Assembly: GCA_018105865.1 (NCBI GenBank)
Contig: CM030851.1
Location: 7,964,828-8,028,827 of the forward strand
Reading direction: 5' to 3'
Origin: Metaphire vulgaris
Lineage: Eukaryota; Annelida; Clitellata; Crassiclitellata; Megascolecidae
DNA length: 64,000 nt
Part shown: positions 34,500 through 45,276 of the stretch, in pieces
Numbering within the stretch: the first letter of the stretch is position 1
Layout of the letters: each line of letters starts with the position of its first letter
Translations under genes and position numbers: made by a program
The notes under the pieces: model-generated
Database searches by the model: none
Told to the model about the DNA's origin: nothing
The model's input: the letters and a program-made list of their open reading frames with translations, nothing else

Positions 34500-34859
34500 A
34501 ACTGTCAGTCATTATTAGCCTAAACACCCTTCTTAGTGCTTCTGTCGTCAATATGGCTTCTCTCACTTCTCTCTTTGTCTTTCTGAGTCTGTATGTCCCT
34601 TTCACTATATCCTTCTATGTCTTTGTCTGTCTGTCTGTCTGTCTGTCTGCTTGCCTGTCTATCTCCCACTCTTTCTCTGTCTGGGTGTCTGCTCATTCTA
34701 CAGTGTATGTCTCATTTTTCTCCCTGTGTCTGTCTCACTATCGGTCTGCCTCACTCTCTGTCTGTCTATCTCGCATTCTCTGTCTGCCTGTCTATCTCTT
34801 AGTCTATCTCTTAGTCTATTTGTCTCACTCTCTCTGTCTGTCTTACTCAGTCTGCGTTA

Positions 34860-34892
<33 letters not shown>

Positions 34893-35118
34893 GTCTCATT
34901 CCCTCCGTCTGTCTGACAGTCAAGATCTCCGTTGCCACCGTTCATGGCAGCGCCACCGCTAACAAATTAGTGTCCACCGCCGCCGCCGCCGCCGCCGCCG
35001 CCGTCGTCGTAGATATGCCACCGATGGTGGAGCGGTCGATGCGTCTATCTGTCGCCGGCCACACGCAGCGCCTTTCACCATCACCGGACATTTGAAACGA
35101 AAAGCGTAACCGGCGGAT

Positions 35119-35158
<40 letters not shown>

Positions 35159-35205
35159 CCATGGCCACTCGTTCAGTCAGCTGCAGCAGCAGCAGCAGCA
35201 GTTCC
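34500..35205. repeat. Cluster of (TGTC)n, (CT)n, (CCG)n, (GA)n and (GCA)n tracts
   Basis: (TGTC)n 34624-34649, TCTG/TCTC-rich to 34915, (CCG)n 34977-35008, (GA)n 35120-35156, (GCA)n 35181-35201. The 223-codon frame at 34424-35095 runs through these tracts and has no domain, so I do not call it a gene. Confidence 0.85.
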
Positions 35206-36723
35206 ACCAGCTGAGGATGCTGAATGGAAGTGAGTTTACCTTCGGCGGGTGACGGATGACGAGCGATTTCATTCACGGACCGCGGACTCTCCGTGAGTGC
35301 GTCCGTCCGTCCACTAAATCTCTACATCAAGAGCGGTGGACTGAGAACGAAGGGAGACCAGTCGTCGGTTCTGACGCAGTTAGAGAGGCGAAGTCTGAGC
35401 GAAACTCCGCAGTCTAAAACGACGGCAGCCATTGTAACCTCTACTGTCGACCAACGCTAAATGACCGCGGCGTGTGTATTCTATATAGTGTTGTTGTTGA
35501 AAAGAGCAAGCTGTGTTTTATGCAAAGTATGTTTTCAAATAGGCTATGTCTTAAAACGAAACTGAGCATTCTGCGATTGACATAGGCCTAATAATCGCGT
35601 CTATAATAGGCTGATAGGGTAATTAATTGTCCCGTTGGATAGGGATAGATGCCGGACAATAGGATAAGCGCCATTTCCATAGATTCTTATAACCTCAAAC
35701 GGTATTTGATTATTTTGATATAGTGTTAATATGCGGCAACGAGTACAGTTCTTTGGGACTAATGCAGATTTCAATGATGTTGCCGAAGACGGATTGTTTC
35801 GCGACATTAAAGAAACACACGAATATACGTGACATCGAAGTGCGCTTGAGTTCCTAAATCGATCGTAGGCGGCGCTAGCATCGAAACCGAATAATCGAGA
35901 ACAGATCGAGACATAGGCCCATAGGCTGCGTATTGTCGCGTATTCTTCTGTCGCTTGCCTTGCGTCATTTTAGAAGAGATTCACCGAGCCGAGCGCTCGG
36001 GTTTCTTATCTAGCAATCGTTTTTCTGACCAAGGATCCGCTTAGAAAACCTATAGCGACGACGATTACCGAGTTTCCGGTGACAAATTTCTACGGTAGGT
36101 TCGGAGCTGGAGTGCAGCCGTCCAACGTAGTGGCGTACTCGGCGCCAGGCTGATTTCGGCGTCTGTTTGTCGCGAATAGCATTATTATTACTACTACGGC
36201 GACCCGAGTCGACTCTTCTGTCGAATGAGTCTTCGGACTCCGACAGCTCATGAGCTGCGTTGCGTGTCAATATTCTACGACCGTCTTCTCATTCCGATCG
36301 CCAGCCGTAGCCTTTCGACTTGACCTGCATGACAGTCGTGAAGCGAAATTCTTATTCGGTCTTTACAATCGCATAAAGACGCGTATAGATGGCCAATCTG
36401 AAACGCACTCCGCGAGTCACAGCATAGCTGATTGTGGATTCTGAGCGCTGCTGCAATACAACTGGCAGTATTTCTGGCTAGTGAACCCCGGATTGCATGC
36501 CGGTTTGTGTCTGGGGTCGTGTATGCCTCGGTTTAAAGTGGCGCTATATCATCGATTGATTGCGATCTTGATTGCGGTCTTCCGTTCGCGACTTTGACGG
36601 TCGTTTGGAATAAGTTCGTTGGTTGACGCTAGTCTGGTAAATGTGTTGGGACTCTGAGAGATAAGAACCCCGAAATTGGAAACAAGAATGTTTTAAATAT
36701 ATGGAATTCTGACGACCGTCGCC
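35205..36723 (+). promoter_or_regulatory. CpG-rich region upstream of the protocadherin
   Basis: Unique, CpG-rich sequence immediately before the protocadherin start codon, consistent with promoter and 5' untranslated sequence. A TATA-like CTATATAG is at 35481-35488, without proof of use. A retroposon tail GTGGCGCTATATCATCGATTG at 36540-36560 shows that part of it is repeat-derived. Confidence 0.35.
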
Positions 36724-37356
36724 ATGTTCGACCTGAGATTCGACGACGAACGCTGCGTCCAGGTGTACTTCCGCTGGCACCTGACACTTCCGGTGCTCTG
36801 CACGCTCTTCGCGGTCGCCCAGAGCATCCGCCAGGTCATCGAAGTCCGGTTCAGCGTCGAAGAGGAAGTCCCGGAGAACACGGAGATCGGCGAAGTCCTT
36901 TCCGCTTCCGGTCTCAGGGACGCCTACTCCGACGACGTCGTCGACACGCTCCGATTCCAGTTCCTCAACCACCCGCCGGTCGACGTCTCGATCGAGGAGC
37001 GCCTGGGACTGATCCGGACCCGCGGCCGCATCGACCGCGAGGCCCTCTGCGCCCGTCTGCCCCTCTGCGAGGTCCGCGTCGACGTGGCCGTCCGACCGAT
37101 GACCGTCTTCCAGATCGTCAAGGTCACCGTCGACGTCCTTGACGTGAACGACAACGCGCCTCAGTTCCGTCTTCGGTCGAATCAGTACGAGGTCGTCGAG
37201 TCCGTCCTGCCCGGGTGGGGACTGGCGGTCCCGGCGGCCGTCGACCAGGACGTCGGACGTTTCTCGGTGACGGATTACGTCCTGGACTCCTGCAGCGAAG
37301 GACTCTTCGAGCTGAAGGTCGAAGAGAAGACGGACGAAACGGCGGAACTGAAGTTG
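36724..37356 (+). CDS. Protocadherin, first coding exon (signal peptide, EC1, start of EC2)
   Basis: ATG at 36724 follows CCGTCGCC. A hydrophobic segment (HLTLPVLCTLFAVAQS, about residues 19-34) serves as signal peptide after an unusually long polar start. EC1 follows, with VPENTEIG, IDREALC and the calcium-binding DVLDVNDNAPQF linker that begins EC2. The exon ends LKL in phase 0; the donor GTCAGT is fused to a (TAG)n repeat. Protocadherins are single-pass adhesion receptors that bind homophilically in a calcium-dependent way. The GC-rich codon use contrasts with the introns. Confidence 0.88.
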
Positions 37357-37383
37357 GTCAGTAGTAGTAGTAGTAGTAGTAGA
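37357..37383. repeat. (AGT)n tract abutting a splice donor
   Basis: GTCAGTAGTAGTAG begins exactly at the predicted donor of the first protocadherin exon and runs as AGT units to 37383. Read-through would add poly-Ser and stop at 37396. Confidence 0.85.
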
Positions 37384-37427
37384 GCACCATGGGCGTAAAG
37401 TTCCATCTCAACGGCGCCACCCCCAAA

Positions 37428-37658
37428 CAGGGTTATTTCTAGGATTATCAATTTGGGGGTGTCGGCATATTTGGGGGGTCGGTCTCTGATGAAAAAGTCT
37501 GACAAGCAAAAAAAGGTCATCCCCGGTTCAACAGATTGTCCTTTGTCTCCTCCTAAAATATTCTGACAAGCGAAAAAGTTATCTCTGGCTCAGATGGGGG
37601 GGTGTTAGGGGTGTCGGTCTCAAACGGGGGGGTGTTAGCGGGTGTAAAAATATCCCTG
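37428..37658. mobile_element. MITE, CAGGGTTATTTCTAGG family, copy 1
   Basis: The left end is CAGGGTTATTTCTAGGATT, the right end AAAATATCCCTG. Flanks CCCCCAAA and CCCCCACC match at 6 of 8. Two shared-core copies lie at 37499-37520 and 37564-37583. Copy 2 is 45800-45943. Confidence 0.78.
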
Positions 37659-37666
37659 CCCCCACC

Positions 37667-38515
37667 CAGACATGGCCATGGGTTCGGTACACCCATGGGT
37701 TGGGTCAGATATTTTAATGTTTATGGCGTGCCGGGTTGGGTAGCAAAATGAGTCATGGCTTAAAAAATTTTAATGCTTTACTTTTCCTATGCAACGGAGG
37801 TGCAATATAAGCTCTGATGGATTCATCCAAATCAGACGTTAGCATAAGAATTCGGGTAGCTAGCGATGCAATGAGAAGGCAACAGGCCATCCATCTGGAA
37901 GAACAAAACGACCAGAATACCCACCAAGATCCACGTATATAAAGCTCTGGTGCTGAGCGTCCTACTATACAACTCCAAAGACGTGAACGCTCACAGCTGA
38001 ATCGGAGCGAATACGAAAGGTATTTGAAATAAACTGCCTTCAAAGAATAGGCGGCATATCCAAGAGGGAACACCAAAGAACTAATGATGACATCGGAAAA
38101 CGGCTAGGAGCAGAACGACCAGTAACCAACATAATTCAAGAAAGAAGGCTGAGATTATTCGGACTTGTCAACAGAATGGATAATAGCAGAATACCATACA
38201 AAGCCCTGTTTAGAAGAGTCGCAGGAGAAATATCAAGAGGACGTCAGAGGAAAAGATGGCTAGACAACATCAGAGAAGACTGCACTTAGATTGGACAAGA
38301 CGTAACAGACGCCACAAGACTTACACAAGGCCGCACTACATGTAAATGGAGATCCATATTGGGGCTGTCAAGGCGTGCAGGAGCATCGCCACGGCATTTG
38401 TGACGACGTTAAGTATTACTGTGGGTTGGTTTGGGTCAAGCTTTGTTGCCTTTATGGGTTGGGTCTTAATCACGATGGGTTGGGTTTTTAAAAAATGACC
38501 CATGTCCATGTCTTA
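37667..38515. mobile_element. CAGACATGGCCATGGGTT MITE split by a LINE fragment
   Basis: Flanked by perfect CCCCCACC at 37659-37666 and 38516-38523. Its GGGTTGGGT-rich body matches 41611-41830 and 43146-43390, but it is interrupted after AAAATTTTAATG and resumes at TATTACTGTGGGTTGG near 38413. The interruption is the LINE relic at 37778-38408. Confidence 0.85.
37778..38408 (+). pseudogene. LINE C-terminal relic nested in a MITE
   Basis: Encodes KALVLSVLLYNS-like text, INCLQRIGGISKREHQ, then RRLRLFGLVNRMDNSRIPYK and GRQRKRWLDNIREDC, the typical region after the reverse-transcriptase domain of jockey/I/R1-like LINEs. It has a frameshift near 37935 and in-frame stops. It lies in the first protocadherin intron. 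Confidence 0.85.
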
Positions 38516-39174
38516 CCCCCACCCTCCCCCCATTTTAGAGGCTAGGCTGTGGAAAGGAGAGGGAAGGGAGAGATTTAGGGTTGGTCCCCGAGTTTCATCC
38601 AAGTTTACGCCTCTGGTAGCACCGTACTGTGTTAGTCAAAGCAGTCTATCGTTGAACCGAGTAAGGTGAAAGATGAATCGTAGATCGATTGTTTTGCAAA
38701 TGTTTCTCCGGTTTGTAGCTGTATTTTTAAAAATTAATTATATAACGAAGAATATTATTCGTCTTGTCTTGTCTCGGCAACTTTTGCAGCGACTAGTTTG
38801 ATGCAAACCATATCGTCTTGAGTAAAGAGAAGAGAATACTGATTTGGATGATGTTCTAGCTGCCACAGATTATGGATCAGTCAGACTAATAAAACACTCT
38901 TTTTTTATAAGTGTGCAAGAGATTCTCCTAATACCTTTGAAGATAATTTTGAGACAAACCGAATCGAATACGAGAAACATTTGCTGACAGCATTTTACAC
39001 TGTAAGGTGATCTTTACGTTTTCTTGCTTTATCTGAATAATAAACAGGCTTTCATTGCACTGACATTGCAGCGCATAACAGATTTCGAATCCCCTGAATG
39101 TACAATAGCATAATCATTAATGTCGATCATTTTGCAGACAAAGTGCGATTCTCTTTTAATAGTTTCATGTCCTC

Positions 39175-39488
39175 CATGGGCGTCCACACATTGGGACAAG
39201 ATGGGGCATTTGCCACCCCTGAAAATGCAAATATTTTGTTGTAGCTAACTATATCTTGACTTTTAGCCAATATTTTCACACCAAAACACTGCTGACACAC
39301 AAAGTAAATTGGGAAGCTTAACTTTAACTGAGAACTGTGGACTATTGAATATCTTGAAAACTATATATTAACCGTGATTATGGTGTTTTGACACCCCCGC
39401 GGAAGAAAGTCTGTGGGCGCAAATATTGGCATTTGCATATTCCAGGGGAGCAAGTGCCCCCTCTTGCCCTAATGTGCGGGCGCCCATG
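39175..39488. mobile_element. MITE, CATGGGCG family, long copy
   Basis: The left end is CATGGGCGTCCACAC, the right end GCGGGCGCCCATG, with GCAAATATT and GTGATTATGGTGTTTTG blocks shared with 25349-25559. No convincing target duplication. Bases 38524-39174 and 39489-40215 are intronic with no recognised feature. Confidence 0.7.
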
Positions 39489-40216
39489 GTCACAATGATA
39501 TTCCGATAAGTCCTCAGCTGTGCTGTGTTTGCGCGTAAAAATTAACGACGAGAATATGGACGGAAGACTTTTTAAAACTTAGGTCTGAGAGTAATTTGAC
39601 GACGACAATTAAAACCATCGATTTTCCGATTTCTCGTTATTTTTCTCTTCACCCTTCTTCCCTCCCTCCCCCCAATTCTATCGTCTGCCCATTTCCATTC
39701 TGCCTTCACTTCCAGTCCATAGAAATAATGGAGCAGTATAAATTGATGTCGTTGACGTAACGTATACGCCCTCGCTCACTCGGTCGTCTGGCCCGCATGG
39801 GTCCCCCCTCCCCTTGCTGCCCCTTGGCACCGCCTCCTCTCGTCTCTCTCTCTCTCTTCCGGTAGATCGAGCATAAGAGTCGATCTGGGGAGGGGGAGGG
39901 GGGAGGAATAAAAAAAGACCGAACCGTGGTCACGTGACCTTCGCTGATGATGGAAGGACAGAAAAATGAGCTATGACGATGACGATTTGCCTTAAGCAGA
40001 GCGCAATGGAGAGTCAGAGACTGCGGCTTAAATACAGAGAAGGCAGAAATGCACGGATTAAATCGATCTCAATCGCCGCCGTCATCTTTCAAGTCTGACC
40101 AATGTTACGCATTCATAGAAATATCGAATTCGAGACTAATTATTTGGGTCTCACTGCATGCAGTGCTGTCCACCGTCATTGATCCGATTTTAAACAAAAT
40201 AAATAGCCTTATATTA

Positions 40217-40466
40217 TAATGATGATGATGATGATGATGATGATGATGGTGGTGATGATGATTATGATGATTATAATAATGATGATGATGACGATGATGG
40301 TAATGGTGATGATGATTATGATAATTATAACGACGACGATGATAATGGCTATGGTGGTGGTGGTGGTGGTGATGATTATAATGATTATAATGACGATATG
40401 ATAATGATTTATCATGATGGTGATGTTGATGGTGATGGCGATGATGATGATGAAGATGATGATGAA

Positions 40467-40548
<82 letters not shown>

Positions 40549-40550
40549 GT
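40217..40550. repeat. (ATG)n microsatellite
   Basis: Two blocks of near-perfect ATG (40219-40250 and 40439-40549) joined by a degenerate stretch of GATGAT, GGTGGT and AATGAT units. The poly-His, poly-Ile, poly-Met and poly-Asp frames are artefacts. Confidence 0.95.
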
Positions 40551-40897
40551 AATGGTGGTCATTGTCGTCTTTCTTCGTCTTCAAACGGCTACTGTCTGAA
40601 GGTTGCTACAAGTCGAAGGATCGTTCTAAAATTTCGAATTGACGACGTCGAAGTTAATGATTAATTCCCGAGAGTTTTATTTTTTTTGAATTCTAGTTTT
40701 TTTTATTATTGCGATGACTTCATTGATAATATTTTAAAAGCCTCTTGACAATTTCTATTTATCATTTTGAATAAGCATAGAGAAAACGAAGGTCAAATTC
40801 AAAACTCAATTCAGTTTAAACACAAATCGCGCAAGCAGAGTTTCGGGTTATTCGACATCGACTACGACCTATGCACTAATGTAACGTAAGGTACGAA

Positions 40898-41308
40898 CAG
40901 TGGCGTAGCTAGGATTTTTAGGCCCTAATGCAAAAATTATTAATGGGCCCCTTCAACTTAAAAAGTCACAACATGACGAACAGTGCACTAAGGCTTAAAG
41001 GGCAGCGAAGAACATGATCCATAATCATGGATGATTTTCAACTTTAAAACAATGTATCATACAGTTTCAAATTTAGTAATATGAACAGTACTGTAATAAT
41101 AGTTAATAACAAACTGCTTTGTTTTTGTAGCGCTGTCATATTTAATACCTACCAAATTTATCTGATTAAGGCTGATTTTTACTATGTTTGTAATTATTTA
41201 CTTTTGTTATTATTTACTTTCTTTTTTACATTGGCGGTCAAAAAGGGCCCCAGTTCTTTTGGGCCCTAATGCCTTGCTTATTCTTGGTATATGGTAGCTA
41301 CGCCTCTG
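40898..41308. mobile_element. hAT-like MITE, CAGTGGCGTAGCTAGG family
   Basis: The left end is CAGTGGCGTAGCTAGGATTT, the right end GGTAGCTACGCCTCTG. Perfect GGTACGAA duplication at 40890-40897 and 41309-41316. Subterminal GGGCCC blocks (GGCCCTAATGC on the left and right). AT-rich interior with no coding. Confidence 0.92.
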
Positions 41309-41610
41309 GGTACGAAGTAGCACTCACTCACTGACAGGGTATTCTCGAGCGCCTTGTCATGCACAGACTCCGTGGTCAATCCCATAGTACGTGACGGTCA
41401 GGGGTCGGTGATGCTGACGGCATCGTAGCGGGGCGCGGGGCAAATTTATGGAGGCCTGGATTGCCTAAAAAGGACCGTCTTAAGGCCGTAGAGAGGATAA
41501 TGAGGATTCGAGTTAAAACGAAGCTGGCGGAAGAGGAATAGGGGTGGGGTCTCGCTGGCCGGTGAAGGGTCGAAGGGAGGTCAGAGGAGCGCTGTAGAAC
41601 AGGCAGCACA

Positions 41611-41830
41611 CAGACATGTCCATGAGTCCATTTTTAGAACCCTACTCAACCCATCAAATCTCCAACCCAAACCATGTCGGCAATAGGGTTACTTGACCCA
41701 ACCCAACCCATCCCACCGTAATATACTGTAATTTCTTAAACCATGACTTATTTTCTGACATAACTCAACACACCATAAATAGAATAAAGTCTGACCCAAC
41801 CCAATCCAACCCAACCCATGGTCATCTCTG
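41611..41830. mobile_element. MITE, CAGACATGTCCATG family (reverse)
   Basis: The left end is CAGACATGTCCATGAGTCC, the right end ATGGTCATCTCTG. Flanks GCAGCACA and ACAGCGCA match at 6 of 8. The interior is made of AACCCAACCCA runs, the complement of the GGGTTGGGT repeats in 43146-43390. Confidence 0.75.
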
Positions 41831-41861
41831 ACAGCGCAGCATATAGGAAAAGACACGGTTA

Positions 41862-41935
41862 TAATATAATATAATATAACAAGGTTTAAAGTGGTTCAGT
41901 AGGGACTGCCCTGTGTGAGAACCACTGTAGTTGGT
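41862..41935 (+). repeat. Dispersed TATAATATAA...GGTTCAGTAGGGACTGCC repeat
   Basis: A run of TAATA followed by GTTTAAAGTGGTTCAGTAGG and GACTGCCCTGTGTGAGAACC. Near-identical copies are at 59013-59085 and, inverted, 62562-62628. It resembles the tail half of the 5S-headed SINE (GTGATTTTAAGTGGTTTAGG). Confidence 0.75.
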
Positions 41936-42194
41936 TGCGAATCTTGGTGGAGGACTTGTTGCAGGTAGTGTGATGAAGTGGGATGCGGTGGTGGTGGTGG
42001 TTGAGGAGTGAGTATCAATTGTCATTGACATGATTTTCTAGTGGATTCATTCATTGATTTTAGCCGATACAAGTTGTGAGAGAATTTTGAAGCAAAAACA
42101 GATCTGTTTCGATTTTCGACGAGGTAGATAATAAAATAGAACTGGAAGAAAAGTCAAGTGTTCTATTAGTACAGACGGCAGACGTGGACTTGAG

Positions 42195-42425
42195 TTGGGC
42201 CCGACCATAGGTTGGGTTGGGTTGAATTGAGTTGTGTCGGAAATTTCCGATTTTATGGTGGGTTGGGTAAGAACCATGATCTAAGAAATTGTAATGTAGG
42301 GGCCTATGCACTACGGTGGACTGGGTCAAGTAGCCATATTGCTTTTGTGGGTTGGGTCTGGTCTGAATAATGATGGGTTGGTTTGGATTTAGACTTTAGA
42401 GGAATGGATCCATATCCATGTCTAA
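42195..42425. mobile_element. Degenerate GGGTTGGGT MITE copy
   Basis: GGTTGGGTTGGGTTG at the left and GGATCCATATCCATGTCTAA at the right correspond to the family at 43146-43390. The left terminus and target duplication are lost. Nothing is recognised in 42430-43137 apart from a G-rich run near 42775. Confidence 0.6.
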
Positions 42426-43145
42426 TAAACAGTGTATAAATCCGTTTTGTTATATGGCATACATCGTGTACTACGTGTACTACATACTACATGTATGCCT
42501 TCTATTCTGACTACTCGCCTTAGTATTTTAAATCTTATTTTTATTATTTTCTTATATTTTTATACGTAAACTAAATGTGTTTTGCAATATGCGATATTGG
42601 ATCTATGGCTGAACGCCTTTCTGACGACTCTATGGCATCAATAACAATGTCTTGAAAGTGACTAAATAGCGGGAAAGACAGAGGCGAAGGCGTCTAGAAT
42701 TCGGAACAGCAACGGAATAGCGGAGAGAAGGAAAGACGAGGGCGTTGACGGAAAGATGGATGGTTGAACGAAATGGGGTGGGTGGGGGGGGGCAAGGTGT
42801 TAAAGAAGGAGAAGAACGAGATGGATCAGGCTGGTCCTAATAGGAGTAGGAGTTTCCGGACCATGTGGGTCTGTGGGAAAGTAAGAGAGGGAGCTGGGGA
42901 CACGCGAGTGGAGACGGACAGAAGAGTCAGACAGGATGGATCGGGCGCCAGGATGCGTCAAATGAGTCGGACGGTTTGAGTGGGAAAATAAGAGAAAATA
43001 ATTTAGCGCGAATTGTTAGAATCCAAATTGTAGGCCTACATTGAAACGGATGTAAAGACCAGATACACCATAATTGCTAAAGTTTTTCATACAAGTAACA
43101 AGTGTTAAAACGTCATTAACTCTGGTCTTCGCCATTCCCACTGCG

Positions 43146-43390
43146 CAGAAATGTCCATGGGTCGGGTTAACCCATGGGCTGGGTTGGGCTGGGTTGGATA
43201 GGATTGGGTTGGGTCAGACTTTTGCATATTAATGGTGAGTTGGATCAGAAAATAAGTCATGATTTAAGCAATTGTAATGTATTACGGTGGGTTGGGTTGG
43301 GTCAACTAACCCGATTACCGGAATGGGTTGGGTTGGAGATTTGATGGGTTGGGTTGGATTGGGCCTAAAAATGGACCAATGGCATCTCTG
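43146..43390. mobile_element. MITE, CAGAAATGTCCATGGGT family
   Basis: Perfect CCACTGCG duplication at 43138-43145 and 43391-43398. The left end is CAGAAATGTCCATGGGTCGGG-type, the right end CCAATGGCATCTCTG. The body is made of GGGTTGGGTT repeats. It is the most intact copy of the family at 37667, 41611 and 42195. Confidence 0.9.
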
Positions 43391-43414
43391 CCACTGCGTT
43401 ATAAAAATCGTCTC

Positions 43415-43458
<44 letters not shown>

Positions 43459-43461
43459 TAA

Positions 43462-43515
<54 letters not shown>
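43415..43515. repeat. (AAT)n microsatellite
   Basis: AAT tract with one AACAATAAATT interruption at about 43455. It is intronic; 43516-43954 has no feature. Confidence 0.95.
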
Positions 43516-43954
43516 TGTTTATCATGGATTTTATTTTCTGCATCTTCTGTCTCTGCTTAATTGTTTCTATTTGTATGAGCGTAACTTTCTTCAGACCACA
43601 TTCCTAGCTCTTAAGGTCGTCTTTAATTTCACTTACTTTGACCCCTTAGTTGACCTTTTATCCATAGGGTGGTTGCCAAAAACATAGTTGCCTCTAGTGA
43701 GTAGACAGTGATGATGACGACGACGATTGACGACGACAATTGCGATGATGAGAGTCGTTGTTCGGCCGATAACGAATGATGTCAGTGCACGAATATGCTT
43801 ATGACGCCGAGTCGAATTTCACATTAATTATTGCAAAAGAGTCTACACAGCGCAAATTGCAAATTGATACAGAATCATGAGGTTACATAAACGTTAATTG
43901 ATTGTATTTTATTGCCTTAATATTTTGTATATTACACAGTGAGTTGTGTGATAG

Positions 43955-44117
43955 TTACACAAGATCTAGTGTGTGTGTGTGTTTGGGAGGGAGTGCGGAG
44001 CAAGTCAGCGGTGAGAAACTTGCCTAAGGTTGCTACGCAGTGCCTAGGGCCAGATTCGAACCCGCTACTCTTCGGTTGCGTGGCAAGAATCTTACCGCTA
44101 CTCCACCACGCCCCACC
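43955..44117 (-). mobile_element. tRNA-headed SINE 51 bp before a protocadherin acceptor
   Basis: On the minus strand from 44117 the head has GGAGTAGCGGTAAG (A box) and GGGTTCGAATC (B box, + strand GATTCGAACC at 44053-44062). A body and a (GT)n end at 43970 follow. The head resembles that at 34219, but the bodies differ. It lies close to the next protocadherin acceptor (AG at 44166-44167). Confidence 0.78.
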
Positions 44118-44167
44118 ATCAACTCTCAGAATTAGGAATGAAAATCTCACAAGTGAATGACTTGTAG

Positions 44168-44750
44168 ATCCTCTTGAAGAGCCTAGACCGGGAAACGCAG
44201 GACGTTCACTACGTTCGACTCCTGGCCTACGACGGGGGAACTCCGCCGAGATCCGACTCCGTCAACCTCACGATCTTCGTGCTCGATTCGAACGACAACC
44301 ATCCCATCTTCGACCAGTCGACGTACGAAGTCACGATATCGGAAGACGTCGAGCCGTGGACGCTGGCACTTCGCGTGCGAGCCGTCGATCCAGACCACGG
44401 AAACAACGGTCGGGTACGGTACTTTCTGAGTCCCGGTACCGTCGTCCAGTACGGCCGTTCGTTTTCCATGGGCAACTTCTCCGGAGAGCTCCTGGTCGTG
44501 GGAAGACTCGACCACGAGACCAGTCCGTCGTACGCGCTGGTGGTGAACGCCGTCGACCTCGGACCAAGCCCCGTTCTGGCCGAGGCGGTCGTCGTCGTGA
44601 GGGTCGAAGACGTTAACGATAACTATCCGTCGATCGTCTTCAATACCCTCAGCACGTCCGGGTCCCGGACGGCCAGCGTTGCCGAGGACTGTCCGATTGG
44701 AACGTTTATCGCTCACGTGATCGTAACTGACCTCGATTCTGGATCGAACG
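44168..44750 (+). CDS. Protocadherin exon 2 (rest of EC2, EC3, start of EC4)
   Basis: Acceptor TGACTTGTAG; phase 0 in, phase 1 out with a weak donor GTCTGT. It reads ILLKSLDRETQDVHYVRLLA, DGGTPPRS, then VLDSNDNHPIFDQ (EC2/EC3 linker), ISEDV, RAVDPDHGNNG, LDHET, VEDVNDNYPSI (EC3/EC4 linker), AEDCPIGT and VTDLDSGSNG. Joined to exon 1 the text LKL-ILLKSLDRE restores the canonical protocadherin L-x-LDRE strand, supporting the splice choice. Confidence 0.92.
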
Positions 44751-44774
44751 GTCTGTTTATACTTTACATTATTT

Positions 44775-44957
44775 GTGTGTGTGTTGTTGAATTTGATTTT
44801 GGGGGTATAATGGGATGGGGGGGCGGGGGTATACATCTGAAAAAAACTTTGAAAATCTTAACAAAACACATTAAAAACTTTAAGGTAATCTGATTTTTTT
44901 TGGGGGGGGGGTATATATACCGATATACCCCCCGTCCCCACGCCCCTGTGTGTAGTG
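44775..44957. mobile_element. MITE of the GTATATACCGATATACCCC family, copy 1
   Basis: The right part (GTATATATACCGATATACCC then GTCCCCACGCCCCTG) matches 56786-56975 and 57964-58135. The left end is decayed within a GT-rich stretch (TGTGTGTG flank against TGTGTAGT on the right). It starts about 25 bp after the exon 2 donor. Confidence 0.7.
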
Positions 44958-45017
44958 TTTGTTTAAAGACGAGTCCGTATCAAAGACGATTAGCGTCTCT
45001 CTGTGCGTTTGTGCGTG

Positions 45018-45085
45018 TGTGTTTGTGTATGTGTGTCTGGTGTGGTGGTGGTGGTGTGTGCGTGTGTGTGTGTGTGTGGTGTGTC
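45018..45085. repeat. (GT)n-rich tract
   Basis: Interrupted GT repeat with GGTGGTGG in the middle, in protocadherin intron 2. Confidence 0.85.
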
Positions 45086-45192
45086 TCCTCCTTTCTCAAC
45101 CGGGATTGCCAAAGGCTACGGCGGAATTCTTGATATTTTTTTGAAATTGGAGGGGGAAAGGAACATCGACATTTTCTGGTTTAAAATGTATC

Positions 45193-45194
<2 letters not shown>

Positions 45195-45237
<43 letters not shown>
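45195..45237. repeat. (TC)n microsatellite near an acceptor
   Basis: About 20 TC units ending 39 bp before the AG of the exon 3 acceptor (45276); it may act as an extended polypyrimidine tract. Confidence 0.9.
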
Positions 45238-45239
<2 letters not shown>

Positions 45240-45276
45240 AGTTGAATCGGCTGTCCGTTGTGCCGTGACCCCGCAG

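Noticed and set aside
34424..35095. A 223-codon + strand frame rich in Ser, Leu, Cys and Val
   Set aside because: It is made of TCTG/TCTC repeats and a (CCG)n tract, with no domain or splice logic.
36544..36972. A 142-codon minus-strand open frame
   Set aside because: It overlaps protocadherin exon 1 in antisense, and its remainder is non-coding upstream sequence.
40105..40584. Poly-His and poly-Ile frames
   Set aside because: Translation of an (ATG)n microsatellite; similar artefacts occur at 5523-5843, 7014-7286, 53798-54010, 59153-59647, 62977-63305 and 63704-63886.
44183..44836. A 217-codon minus-strand open frame
   Set aside because: It is the antisense shadow of protocadherin exon 2. 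The GC-rich, NNC-ending codons of the + strand leave the opposite frame open. No domain is seen.
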